Positions 16,512 through 23,954 of a stretch of 28,696 nucleotides of DNA are shown here, piece by piece. The stretch is taken from NCBI GenBank assembly GCA_030668545.1, contig DAOUTT010000002.1, forward strand, positions 1-28,696, given 5' to 3'. This DNA is from Anaerolineales bacterium (GTDB lineage: Bacteria; Chloroflexota; Anaerolineae; Anaerolineales; E44-bin32). The notes under the pieces were generated by a model. The model did not search any database and had not been told where the DNA came from. It saw only the letters and a program-made list of their open reading frames with translations. The first letter of the stretch is position 1, and each line of letters starts with the position of its first letter. The translations under genes and the position numbers were made by a program.

Positions 16512-17846
16512 CTAGCCCGGTGGTTGAACTTGCTCCATCCGGTCAATAAGATTCTGCGCAGCCACTTCAGGTTCAACCCCCTGGAAAACAACATCTTCGA
16601 CAGCATCCTCAATCGGCTTAATGTGGTCTTCCGAATCGATCCACAGTGACAGCGGTACACCGGAGCGTAGCATCGAAGCTATCTCAACCATGTTCGAATC
16701 GATGATTTCAACCGTCGTATCGACCGGGACGTGGGCCGCTCCTTGAAAGTCGCTCAGTCGAGCCTGCGCCTCGGAGCTGAATATGTGCTCCACAAAAGCC
16801 CATGTCATCTCGAGATTCTGCGGTTGTATCCCCCTCGACAAGTAGATATTTTCAGTCCAAACCAGGCTTTGCAGGGGCCGGTCAGCAGGCTGATAGAGCG
16901 GCCAGGGATCAACTTTCAGATTCGTGATCCCTAGCGTATGCGCAAGTTCACCAATACGTGACGATTCTTCAACGAGCCAGGCTGACTCGCCAGCTAAAAA
17001 TCTCGAGAGATCCTCATCCGAATTCATGACAGCCGGTCCGACCGCTCGAAGGTCGCTCATCACTTCCAGCCAACAAATCCCTTGAGGCAGTTCCAAGGCG
17101 ATTTCACCTTGCGGTCCAATGAACGACCCATTACAAATTGAAAGCTGGGGCGCGGAGAAGCCAAACCCGAAATCCAGCACAGTAGCCGTTTGATCGCTCT
17201 CGTGTTGATCGATCCCTACCTCTATCCAACGTTCAACCGTCCGCGGCGCCTCCTCCGCTCTCGACCTGTTCCGGAAGAGGACCATGCCCTGAAATTCAAG
17301 CGGGAGTCCGAGCATGTGGTTATCGTAAGTAACCTGTGTCCACGCCGTCGGATGGATCCTTCGTTCAAGTTCGGCGTTAACCATCGAAGATGGATCCAGG
17401 ATCATCTCACCATCATAGAGGCGCGGACCCCAGAGCGAGGGTCCGAAGATGATCGTCGGCGGCGTACCCGCGCGGCTTGCCTCTTCGAATGCGCTCAATA
17501 ATTCGTCCGTAGGATAATAGGAGAGTGAAAAATCGACCGTCGGGTACTCTCGCGAGAATGACTGGATAATCTCCTGGAGAGCCTCCATCTCCTCTGGTGC
17601 CCAGTCCAGCCAAATAATGATCTCGCCGGTACTCGCAGGCGTGGGCTCCGCTATCTGCGTCGGGGTTGGCGCCGTTGTAGGCGTGAGGCTATAGGGCATT
17701 TCCGTTCGAATGTTTGAGACTTCAGAACCCGATTGACACGCAGATATCCCAATTAAAGTCAGACACAACGCAACACAGACCGTCATCCATCTTGGGATAG
17801 AATGCCAGGTTGGCTGTTTCGCATCAGGTCGCTTCAGTAGAACCAT
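16512..17846 (-). CDS. Extracellular solute-binding lipoprotein (ABC sugar-type, family 1)
   Basis: The protein has about 444 residues. A basic N-region and hydrophobic segment (about 20-36, VCVALCLTLIGISAC) end at a probable lipidated Cys37, followed by a Thr/Pro linker. The mature part begins GEIIIWLDWAPEEMEALQEIIQSFSREYPTVDFSL, the usual opening of family 1 solute-binding proteins for sugars or oligosaccharides. Later features such as AGESAWLVEESSRIGELA and TWAFVEHIFSSEAQARLSDF also fit the fold. I prefer ATG at 17846, which gives a charged n-region; GTG at 17897 is possible and the Shine-Dalgarno is weak for both. No permease or ATPase gene is next to it, so it is an orphan receptor here. 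Ligand specificity cannot be assigned. Confidence 0.82.
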   Translation of the reverse strand: MVLLKRPDAKQPTWHSIPRWMTVCVALCLTLIGISACQSGSEVSNIRTEMPYSLTPTTAPTPTQIAEPTPASTGEIIIWLDWAPEEMEALQEIIQSFSREYPTVDFSLSYYPTDELLSAFEEASRAGTPPTIIFGPSLWGPRLYDGEMILDPSSMVNAELERRIHPTAWTQVTYDNHMLGLPLEFQGMVLFRNRSRAEEAPRTVERWIEVGIDQHESDQTATVLDFGFGFSAPQLSICNGSFIGPQGEIALELPQGICWLEVMSDLRAVGPAVMNSDEDLSRFLAGESAWLVEESSRIGELAHTLGITNLKVDPWPLYQPADRPLQSLVWTENIYLSRGIQPQNLEMTWAFVEHIFSSEAQARLSDFQGAAHVPVDTTVEIIDSNMVEIASMLRSGVPLSLWIDSEDHIKPIEDAVEDVVFQGVEPEVAAQNLIDRMEQVQPPG

Positions 17847-18055
17847 GTCATTTCTCGAGAGGGTTTTAAATACTGGGCTTGCGGGTTGGACCTCCACATA
17901 TATCCATACCGACTGAGTCTAACATAAGAATACTGCTGACTCTAATGCGGACGCAGCTCCAAAGGCTTTTGCACCGTTGTTATGTAGAATACCACCATCA
18001 ATCGCCTGTAAGATTCACCCAGGAGAGATGCAGATCCTCCCCATCATTCACATCC

Positions 18056-18086
18056 TTGCAGACAGGTGAGGCAATGAGGCTATAAT
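18056..18086 (+). promoter_or_regulatory. Promoter giving a probable leaderless lipoyl-transferase mRNA
   Basis: A perfect TATAAT (18081-18086) lies only seven bases before the ATG at 18094, and no Shine-Dalgarno can fit. A TTGCAG -35-like element is at 18056-18061 with a long 19-base spacer. Initiation at the usual distance from the -10 would start the RNA at or next to the start codon. Confidence 0.6.
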
Positions 18087-18093
18087 CAGCAAT

Positions 18094-18924
18094 ATGCATG
18101 AAATTCACCACGACCACTGGCGGCTTATACAATCTTCCCCGGCTAGCGGCGGCTGGAACATGGCTCTTGATGAAGCCATCCTCGAAGCCGTGGGGCGAGG
18201 CGAATCGCTCCCAACCCTGCGCTTTTACGCCTGGGACCCCCCTTGCATCTCGCTCGGCGTTGCACAGCCCATTCGTGATGTTGACTTAAAGCGGCTACGC
18301 ATGAAACGATGGGATCTCGTTCGCCGCTCCACAGGGGGGCGGGCAATCCTTCACACAGACGAACTCACCTATGCTGTAATTGCACCCATCGACAACCCCC
18401 ACCTCGCCGGTGGCGTTCTCGACAGCTACCGCCATCTGAGCGCAGGCCTCGTCGCCGGATTGCAGCACATGGGCATGTCCGTAGAGATAGAGCCCGAAAA
18501 ACAACTTACAGAGGAGGAGCGGGGTAACCCGGTTTGCTTCCAGGCGCCTAGCGCTTATGAGATCACAGTCGAGCAAATGAAACTGATCGGCAGCGCACAG
18601 GTTCGGCGCCGGTACGGCATCCTCCAACATGGGACCCTACCTTTAAAAGGCGACATCACGCGCATATGTGAAGTGCTGCAGTTCGGCAGCGAGGAGGACC
18701 GCACCTCAGCCGCGGATGCCCTCCGCGAACGGGCTGCGACTGTGGACGACCTGCTGGGTAAACCTTTGTCGTGGGAGATGGCCGCGCAGGCGATGAGCGA
18801 AGGGTTTCGTCAGGCGTTGGATTTGCAGCTCAACTTAGGGGATCCCTCCCCCGCAGAGCTCACTCGAGCGGAAGAGCTGCAAAGCGACCGTTTCGCCAAC
18901 AGCCAATGGACGGAACGGATCTAG
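18094..18924 (+). CDS. lipM: LipM-type octanoyltransferase / lipoate-protein ligase family protein
   Basis: The enzyme attaches octanoyl or lipoyl groups to E2 or GcvH lipoyl domains. The 276-residue protein shows NMALDEAILEAV (22-33), LRFYAWDPPCISLGVAQ (42-58), RRSTGGRAILHTDELTYAVI (77-96), PVCFQAPSAYEITVEQMKLIGSAQVRR (about 146-172) and GILQHGTLPL. Cys148 in VCFQAPS matches the acyl-enzyme cysteine in the PACF-APS motif of Bacillus LipM, and Lys163 matches the conserved lysine. This favours an octanoyltransferase over an ATP-dependent ligase. It stands alone between divergent and convergent neighbours, so pathway context is lacking. The ATG at 18094 gives the proper N-terminus and lies just after a TATAAT box. 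A LipL-type amidotransferase is an alternative within the same superfamily. Confidence 0.82.
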   Translation: MHEIHHDHWRLIQSSPASGGWNMALDEAILEAVGRGESLPTLRFYAWDPPCISLGVAQPIRDVDLKRLRMKRWDLVRRSTGGRAILHTDELTYAVIAPIDNPHLAGGVLDSYRHLSAGLVAGLQHMGMSVEIEPEKQLTEEERGNPVCFQAPSAYEITVEQMKLIGSAQVRRRYGILQHGTLPLKGDITRICEVLQFGSEEDRTSAADALRERAATVDDLLGKPLSWEMAAQAMSEGFRQALDLQLNLGDPSPAELTRAEELQSDRFANSQWTERI

Positions 18925-18952
18925 CGCTAATTCATAGCAGTTTTTATAGGTT

Positions 18953-18984
18953 GTCGTTCTGAGCTGAAGCGCAGCATAGGCGAC
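18953..18984. repeat. Decayed GTC-TTCTGAGC type intergenic repeat
   Basis: In the 132-base gap between the lipoyl transferase and DUF4230 genes, GTCGTTCTGAGCTGAAGCGC and what follows up to CGAC resembles the widespread GTCATTCTGAGCGAAGCGAA repeat with substitutions. The two ends GTCG and CGAC are complementary. A 13-base near-palindrome CGATCA-A-TGATCG follows at 19017-19029. Both are non-coding, and the function is unknown. Confidence 0.45.
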
Positions 18985-19056
18985 TAATAAAGAATAATTA
19001 CCACCAATTATCTGTGCGATCAATGATCGTTCGGGCTGCGAATTTCTAGGGGTAGA

Positions 19057-19713
19057 TTATTGTGAGACTGAGATGAAGCGCACGTTCGAGAAACCCAACG
19101 ACCTCAGAAGACGGAAAAGGTAGGCCTCTGCATTAACCTGCGCCTGCTCGAGAATCCCATCGCTCAATGCGGCTTCCAGGATCTCTTCCTCTGCTGCCAG
19201 GCGGGCGGCAGATTCAAGCTCAACGTCACCGCGCCGCAAAAAACCAACTTCCCGGTCGTATACGTACGTCTGCTCATTATCTAATGCAGCGATGAAGATC
19301 TCTGCCGGGGGGAGACGGAGCGTGACGGCCCCCATCTCATCAATCGAGATATCAAGCTCTGTGATTTCCGCCAGATCAACGCCGGCGATGACCGAGCCAT
19401 GGGCAACGAGAAGGAGCCGATCCCCGAACAAGAAGCCGAAGGGGCCCTGGCGAGTCTCCGCCGTGATGACCTTCTCAACCGAATATTGGATGGTCTCCAG
19501 GCGAGCCAGCGACTGTACTTCGTGGATAATCGTCACTGGGTCGGGGATGATAGTCGGGGTGGGATGGAGCAGCCTGGCAACTTCCGTGGATACTCCCTGT
19601 TGGAGTTCAATCACAGGTTGCGTCGCCTGCTGCACCCCGCGCAGGAGGACGGCAACTGAAATCACCAGGAATAACACAACACCGATAAGTACGAGAAAAA
19701 CGGCCTTTTTCAT
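19057..19713 (-). CDS. DUF4230 domain membrane-anchored protein
   Basis: The 218-residue protein has one N-terminal transmembrane segment (about residues 4-24, VFLVLIGVVLFLVISVAVLL) after MKK. An extracytoplasmic domain follows that matches DUF4230: LARLETIQYSVEKVITAE (about 69-86), then GVDLAEITELDISIDEMGAVTLRLPPAEIFIAALDNEQTYVYDREVGFL. The last 50 residues are helical and rich in Ala/Glu (ARLAAEEEILEAALSDGILEQAQVNAEAYLFRLL), another family feature. The biochemical role of DUF4230 is unknown. A signal-anchor topology with the bulk outside is inferred. The ATG at 19713 lies eight bases after a TATAAT, so the mRNA may be leaderless. It diverges from the DUF503 gene over only 66 bases. Confidence 0.8.
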   Translation of the reverse strand: MKKAVFLVLIGVVLFLVISVAVLLRGVQQATQPVIELQQGVSTEVARLLHPTPTIIPDPVTIIHEVQSLARLETIQYSVEKVITAETRQGPFGFLFGDRLLLVAHGSVIAGVDLAEITELDISIDEMGAVTLRLPPAEIFIAALDNEQTYVYDREVGFLRRGDVELESAARLAAEEEILEAALSDGILEQAQVNAEAYLFRLLRSLGFSNVRFISVSQ

Positions 19714-19721
19714 GATTGCGC

Positions 19722-19727
19722 ATTATA
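19722..19727 (-). promoter_or_regulatory. -10 box giving a probable leaderless DUF4230 mRNA
   Basis: A perfect TATAAT on the minus strand lies eight bases upstream of the start codon of the DUF4230 gene, with no ribosome-binding site in between. No convincing -35 element was found. The arrangement is the same as at 18081-18094. Confidence 0.55.
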
Positions 19728-19779
19728 TCAAGAGCCGCTGCTTCTTGTGCCCGCCCGTCATACAGTCTAAACTCACCGC

Positions 19780-20064
19780 ATGCACGTCGCCGTCGTCACG
19801 ATCGAACTCTATCTCCCCGGCTGCAACTCCTTGAAAGAGAAACGCAGCAAGCTCAAACCGCTGCTCGCAAGGTTGCAGCGCGAGTTCAATATCTCCACAG
19901 CCGAACTGGAGCATAATGACCTACACAGGTCTGCGGGGATCGCCTGCGCGGTTGTTGGGAACAATGATCGCCACCTGCAGCGGACGTTGGAGACTATTCC
20001 AAGATGGATCGAACAGAACCGGCCAGACCTTCAGGTCGTTGATCATCAAATCATCCTCCTCTAA
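19780..20064 (+). CDS. DUF503 (YlxP-like) protein
   Basis: The 94-residue protein has the DUF503 pattern: MHVAVVTIELYLPGCNSLKEKRSKLKPLLARLQREFNISTAELEHNDLHRSA, in which SLKEKR (17-22) is the hallmark. The family includes YlxP, which in Bacillus lies in the nusA-infB operon and has been linked to ribosome maturation. Here the gene is not in that operon but about 14 kb away in the same window. No Shine-Dalgarno precedes ATG 19780. It is followed after 26 bases by the SDR gene in the same direction, so the two are probably co-transcribed. Confidence 0.85.
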   Translation: MHVAVVTIELYLPGCNSLKEKRSKLKPLLARLQREFNISTAELEHNDLHRSAGIACAVVGNNDRHLQRTLETIPRWIEQNRPDLQVVDHQIILL

Positions 20065-20090
20065 ATTCGGAGGAGGTTAAGGAGTCTTCC

Positions 20091-20879
20091 ATGGATTTAG
20101 GATTAAAGGATCGAGCAGCAATCGTCACAGCTGCATCACGAGGATTAGGGAAAGCTGCGGCGCAAGCGCTTGCACGAGAAGGCGCGAATATCGCTCTTTG
20201 TTCCCGCACGGATCAGATTTTCGCTACGGCAGAGGAGATTCAACGGGAGACTGGCGTAGATGTACTCGCCATACAAACTGACCTGACCGAACCGAAGCAA
20301 CTTGACACGATGATTTCTAAAGCACACAACCACTTTCAAAAAATCGACATCCTGATCATCAATTCCGGAGGCCCTCCTCCTGGAGGTTTCCTCGATCTCA
20401 ACCCTGATGATTGGACCACGGCAATTGATCTAACCGTGATGAGCGCAGTGCGACTTTGCTACGCCGTCGTGCCGCACATGCTTGAACAAGGACACGGCTC
20501 CATTGTGGCAACGCAATCCTACTCCGTTAAACAGCCGATTGACAACTTAATTCTCTCAAACTCGCTGAGAATGGCCGTGATCGGTTTGGTAAAGTCGCTG
20601 GCAAACGAACTCGGGCCGAAGGGGATCCGGGTGAATTCGATCAACCCAGCCTGGACCTGGACGGAGAGAGTGCAGCAATTGATGACGGATCGCGCCGAGC
20701 GCAGTGGTACAACTGTCGATGCGCAGGCAGGAAAAGTCACTGAAGACGTACCGCTGGGTCGGATGGGAACAGTCGAAGAATACGGAAAGACCGTCGCCTG
20801 GCTGGCTTCCCCCGCAGCATCCTTCATCCATGGGCACGCGCTCATGTTCGATGGCGGCGCAACAAAAGCCACGCTTTAG
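20091..20879 (+). CDS. Atypical short-chain dehydrogenase/reductase lacking the YxxxK pair
   Basis: The 262-residue protein has an SDR Rossmann fold. TAASRGLG (13-20) is the glycine-rich NAD(P) motif, NSGG (91-94) replaces NNAG, and VNSINPAWTWTERV (181-194) plus FDGGATKATL at the end fit the classical family. The catalytic motif is unusual: where FabG-like enzymes have Tyr-x3-Lys, this protein has Ser156-x3-Arg160 within LSNSLRMAVIGLVKSLA. Ser143/Tyr144 and Lys147 in QSYSVKQP are nearby but not in canonical spacing. A subfamily with LSNS-R at this site is, to my recollection, commonly annotated simply as SDR or 3-oxoacyl-ACP reductase. Activity may differ from classical carbonyl reduction. 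AAGGAG precedes the ATG at 20091. A strong hairpin closes the unit. Confidence 0.88.
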   Translation: MDLGLKDRAAIVTAASRGLGKAAAQALAREGANIALCSRTDQIFATAEEIQRETGVDVLAIQTDLTEPKQLDTMISKAHNHFQKIDILIINSGGPPPGGFLDLNPDDWTTAIDLTVMSAVRLCYAVVPHMLEQGHGSIVATQSYSVKQPIDNLILSNSLRMAVIGLVKSLANELGPKGIRVNSINPAWTWTERVQQLMTDRAERSGTTVDAQAGKVTEDVPLGRMGTVEEYGKTVAWLASPAASFIHGHALMFDGGATKATL

Positions 20880-20914
20880 CGACACACAATCATTCGTTAA
20901 CCCGCTTAAACCTG

Positions 20915-20940
20915 AACCACGCAGCTTTCGCTGCGTGGTT
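20915..20940. terminator. Strong hairpin between convergent genes, probable bidirectional terminator
   Basis: AACCACGCAGC and GCTGCGTGGTT are perfect eleven-base arms around a TTTC loop. The hairpin lies 35 bases after the SDR stop and 47 bases after the stop of the convergent response-regulator gene. The U-run on the plus side is short (GGTTAGTTAA), but the stem strength and position fit intrinsic termination in both directions. Confidence 0.8.
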
Positions 20941-20987
20941 AGTTAAGGGAAACGCGGTTGCCAGCCAGCGATCCAAACAAAAATGTA

Positions 20988-21377
20988 TCAGGCTGCGATA
21001 ACCTGCTCCACCCTGAGCCGTCTACGCATCAGCGTGCGCAACCTGGAAGCGAGTAAACTGGCGTGAACAGGTTTGATAAGATAATCATCTGCCCCTGCAT
21101 CCAATGCCCTTGCTACACTCCCCGGGGAGCCAATCGCAGAGAGAATTAGGATCGGGACATCACAGAACTCACGGATCCTCTCACAAACTTCCCAACCGTC
21201 CATACTGGGCATTAGCAAATCGAGGATAATGACATCTGGCTGCTCATTGCGGCACTCCTCGACACCTTCCTCCCCGCTGAATACCGCTCGAATTTGAATA
21301 TCTTGGCCCCGCAACAGTGTACGCAACATGATCGCGAGATCGGGGTCGTCGTCGATGAGTAGAACGTCTACAGCCAT
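20988..21377 (-). CDS. Single-domain response regulator (CheY-like)
   Basis: The 129-residue protein consists of one receiver domain and a short tail. Acidic pocket residues Asp9-Asp11 (LLIDDDPD), the phospho-acceptor Asp53 (IILDLLMP), the switch Ser80 and Lys102 (DYLIKP) are all intact. There is no output domain, so it acts through protein partners or as a phosphorelay intermediate. The ATG at 21377 is preceded by AAGG; a GTG at 21395 is a less good alternative. It is transcribed divergently from the zinc-ribbon histidine kinase gene, with both starts within 150 bases. That makes this kinase or the next one plausible phosphodonors. Confidence 0.9.
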   Translation of the reverse strand: MAVDVLLIDDDPDLAIMLRTLLRGQDIQIRAVFSGEEGVEECRNEQPDVIILDLLMPSMDGWEVCERIREFCDVPILILSAIGSPGSVARALDAGADDYLIKPVHASLLASRLRTLMRRRLRVEQVIAA

Positions 21378-21402
21378 ATTTACCTTACCTTTCACTGTAG
21401 CT

Positions 21403-21408
21403 ATTATC
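21403..21408 (-). promoter_or_regulatory. Possible -10 element for the single-domain regulator
   Basis: GATAAT on the minus strand lies 25 bases upstream of the ATG at 21377, in the shared divergent region. A GGTTTA sequence 17 bases further upstream is only a weak -35 match. Confidence 0.3.
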
Positions 21409-21465
21409 CTTGATTTTTAACGACTTAAACCTTACAGGGTCCTTTCATCGCAAAGCAGACTTTGC

Positions 21466-21494
21466 TTGCTTGGAATCAGCAGAAAGGCTATGAT
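21466..21494 (+). promoter_or_regulatory. Promoter of the signalling operon
   Basis: TTGCTT (21466-21471) and TATGAT (21489-21494) are separated by exactly 17 bases. The kinase start codon follows at 21526 with AGAGGG six bases before it. This supports the shorter start, since a longer reading frame would overlap the promoter. Confidence 0.55.
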
Positions 21495-21525
21495 GGTTTC
21501 AATAGAATTCTACAGAGGGTTCCAC

Positions 21526-22707
21526 ATGCCAAAGTCTTCCCAACAAACTTCCAATATTCAATTGATCCTATGCCCCCAGTGTGAGCACCCTCTCCCAGGG
21601 GATGCGAGGACATGTCCAAATTGTGGAATCGACCTGGCTCTCCTTTCCCTACTTGGGGAAAAAGCCTACCTCGATGGCTCACCCAAATACGCTCCTATGG
21701 ACACAACGCCGCAATGGCTCGTGCCCCGAATCGGGGATTTCCTCATCAAGCAGGGCGAGATCACAGAGGAGCAGCTCAAGATGGCCCTGGCTCGCCAAAA
21801 AGAGGCTGCGGAAAGCGGCGAGCATGTTCTCCTCGGCCAGACGCTGCTAGAACTGGGCTACCTAAAGAGAGAGACTCTGGATCGAGCGATAACTCAGCAG
21901 ATCGTGGAGCTGCATGCCGCCCTCCAGGAATCAAACAGAACTTTGCAGCAGCGGGTAACGGAGAGAACGAAAGAACTCAGGCACGCACTCGAGCGACTGA
22001 CCGAGATCAACCAGATTAAAGCCAATCTCATCTCCAACATATCGCATGAACTTAGGACGCCGCTAGCGCATATCAAGGGGTATGTTGAACTTTTCATTGC
22101 TGGTGAGTTGGGCAATCTCACTCAGGAGCAAAGCGAGGCGATGCAAGTGACTGTGCGAGCGACGAACCGTCTTGGCGATTTGATCGAAGACTTGATCGAG
22201 TTCTCAACCGCGTCGCGAGAGGGCATCACACTCCACCTGCAACCGGTTTCGATACCAGAGTTGATCGATGGAGTTCTCAATCGCTCCACCGAGAAGGCGA
22301 AAAAAGCAGGCGTCACACTGGAGGCCATGCTGGCAAATGATTTGCCTGATTTGGAGGTGGACCCAGAGCGGCTCTCATGGGCGATCTTCCAGTTGGTCGA
22401 TAACGGGGTTAAATTTACCCCTGATGGGGGAACGGTGAACATACAGGTAGGAATCGAGGATCTGGGGATACATTTTGTGGTATCCGACACCGGCATTGGC
22501 ATTCCCGCAGACCGCATCCAGGAGATCTTCGAGCCCTTCCACCAGCTAGACGGCTCTCCGACTAGGCGATACGGAGGGGCTGGCTTGGGTCTTGCACTTG
22601 TAGAGATAATCGTAGATGCTCACGGTGCTGAATTGTCTGTTGAAAGCCAGGAAGGCCAAGGGACGAAATTTGAATTTACGATCCCTTCAGCTTCAGGAAA
22701 TAAATGA
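21526..22707 (+). CDS. Histidine kinase with N-terminal zinc ribbon and MshEN-like domain
   Basis: The 393-residue protein has no transmembrane segment. A double-CxxC zinc ribbon (Cys16, Cys19, Cys30, Cys33; CPQC and CPNC) is followed by a module IGDFLIKQGEITEEQLKMAL...LGQTLLELGYLKRETLDRAI (about 69-122). That module resembles the MshEN/PilB N-terminal fold, known for binding c-di-GMP in pilus ATPases. A coiled coil (about 130-160) leads to the HisKA domain with His174 in SHELRTPL, and an HATPase_c domain with DNGVKFTP, DTGIGIP and GGAGLGLALV. It is therefore a cytoplasmic sensor kinase with a likely nucleotide or metal sensing head. Its stop overlaps the next kinase as ATGA. The start at 21526 is set by AGAGGG; an ATG pair near 21490 is less likely because it overlaps the -10 box. 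Confidence 0.88.
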   Translation: MPKSSQQTSNIQLILCPQCEHPLPGDARTCPNCGIDLALLSLLGEKAYLDGSPKYAPMDTTPQWLVPRIGDFLIKQGEITEEQLKMALARQKEAAESGEHVLLGQTLLELGYLKRETLDRAITQQIVELHAALQESNRTLQQRVTERTKELRHALERLTEINQIKANLISNISHELRTPLAHIKGYVELFIAGELGNLTQEQSEAMQVTVRATNRLGDLIEDLIEFSTASREGITLHLQPVSIPELIDGVLNRSTEKAKKAGVTLEAMLANDLPDLEVDPERLSWAIFQLVDNGVKFTPDGGTVNIQVGIEDLGIHFVVSDTGIGIPADRIQEIFEPFHQLDGSPTRRYGGAGLGLALVEIIVDAHGAELSVESQEGQGTKFEFTIPSASGNK

Positions 22708-23954
22708 CCGGTCCATTAATTCCGACTGAATCTCTAACGTACGGCACGGAATTAAACGCCGTCTACGCCATCGCGCGCATTGTCGCAGAAACCTTCGATA
22801 CCGATGCGGGGCTCGATGCGATTTTCCGTCTTGCACGCACCATCTTCATATTCGATACTGTCGCTCTTTATCTCGAGAATGAAGAGTCGCACGAAATAGA
22901 ACCCAGCTATGCTCGCGCACTAGGTCGGGGCAGATCGCGCGGAGCGGATCTCGATTGGGGCGAACCAGCCGCAGAAGAAGCCTTTCGCTCCGGCCAAACC
23001 GTGCTGCGTCAGGAGGATGCCGGTCCGATCGTGAAAGGACGTGAGCGGCGACGTGATTTTCTCGGTTTACCGCTGCTTGTCAGCGGGCGGTGCGTAGGAA
23101 GTCTCGCCTTCGGAAGATTCGGGGGACCATCTTTTCCATCGGAACACATTCAATTAGCGGAGTTTGTCGCCTGGCACGTTGGGCAGCTCCTGGAGAACCG
23201 TCGTCTCTCCCGGCGCATCGCTAGTTTGGAAGCACAACGTGAACTGACCCGTATGCAGGATGATTTCATCTCAACCATCTCACATGAACTGCGAACACCG
23301 CTGGGGTTCATTAAAGGATACGTTACAACACTCTTGCGTGAGGACACAGAGTGGGATGAGACAAGCCGGGATGATTTCCTCAAAATCATCGACGATGAAG
23401 CGGATCGGCTCAGCGAACTTATCGACAACTTATTGGATTCATCCCGACTGGAAAGCGGGACTTTGAGTATGACTTTCGAGCCAGCTCGCCTCGGTCCTGT
23501 CGTCCGAGCTATGATTCAAAGAGTCGAGGGAGCCACTCCAGAAATTGAGGTCATCACGGAGATGCCCGATGACCTCCCGATTCTCGAGATCGATTCAACG
23601 CGCATCGCCCAGGTACTGGATAACTTCCTTACCAACGCCTCGAAATACGCGCCCGGGGCAAAGGTGTATATTAAAGTAGATGCCGACGATGAACGCGTGC
23701 GTGTCGAAGTTCAGGATGAAGGTCCTGGCATTACCCAGGAGCATCTTTCACACCTATTCGAGCGCTTCTACCGAGTCCCAATAAACGCTGCCACCCGCGG
23801 CACGGGTCTTGGACTTTACATCTCCCGCAAGATCATCGATGCGCATGGCGGTGAAATAGGAGTTGAGAGTATAGTAGGGGAAGGAACGAGTTTCTTCTTT
23901 ACGCTCCCCGTTAATACGATAAATGTTGAGGAGCAGGAGGGCGAATATGTCTGA
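22704..23954 (+). CDS. GAF-domain histidine kinase
   Basis: The 416-residue cytoplasmic kinase has a GAF-like sensor (about 20-165: IVAETFDTDAGLDAIFRLARTIF... FLGLPLLVSGRCVGSLAFGRF). A short coiled coil leads to HisKA with His194 in SHELRTPLGFIKGY and an HATPase_c domain with DNFLTNASKYAP, DEGPGI and GTGLGLYISRKIIDAHGGEI. The domain order resembles the kinases of PhoR/WalK-type systems without a membrane anchor. The start codon overlaps the stop of the preceding kinase (ATGA), and its own end overlaps the downstream regulator by eight bases. The three genes therefore look translationally coupled. The stimulus is unknown. Confidence 0.92.
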   Translation: MTGPLIPTESLTYGTELNAVYAIARIVAETFDTDAGLDAIFRLARTIFIFDTVALYLENEESHEIEPSYARALGRGRSRGADLDWGEPAAEEAFRSGQTVLRQEDAGPIVKGRERRRDFLGLPLLVSGRCVGSLAFGRFGGPSFPSEHIQLAEFVAWHVGQLLENRRLSRRIASLEAQRELTRMQDDFISTISHELRTPLGFIKGYVTTLLREDTEWDETSRDDFLKIIDDEADRLSELIDNLLDSSRLESGTLSMTFEPARLGPVVRAMIQRVEGATPEIEVITEMPDDLPILEIDSTRIAQVLDNFLTNASKYAPGAKVYIKVDADDERVRVEVQDEGPGITQEHLSHLFERFYRVPINAATRGTGLGLYISRKIIDAHGGEIGVESIVGEGTSFFFTLPVNTINVEEQEGEYV

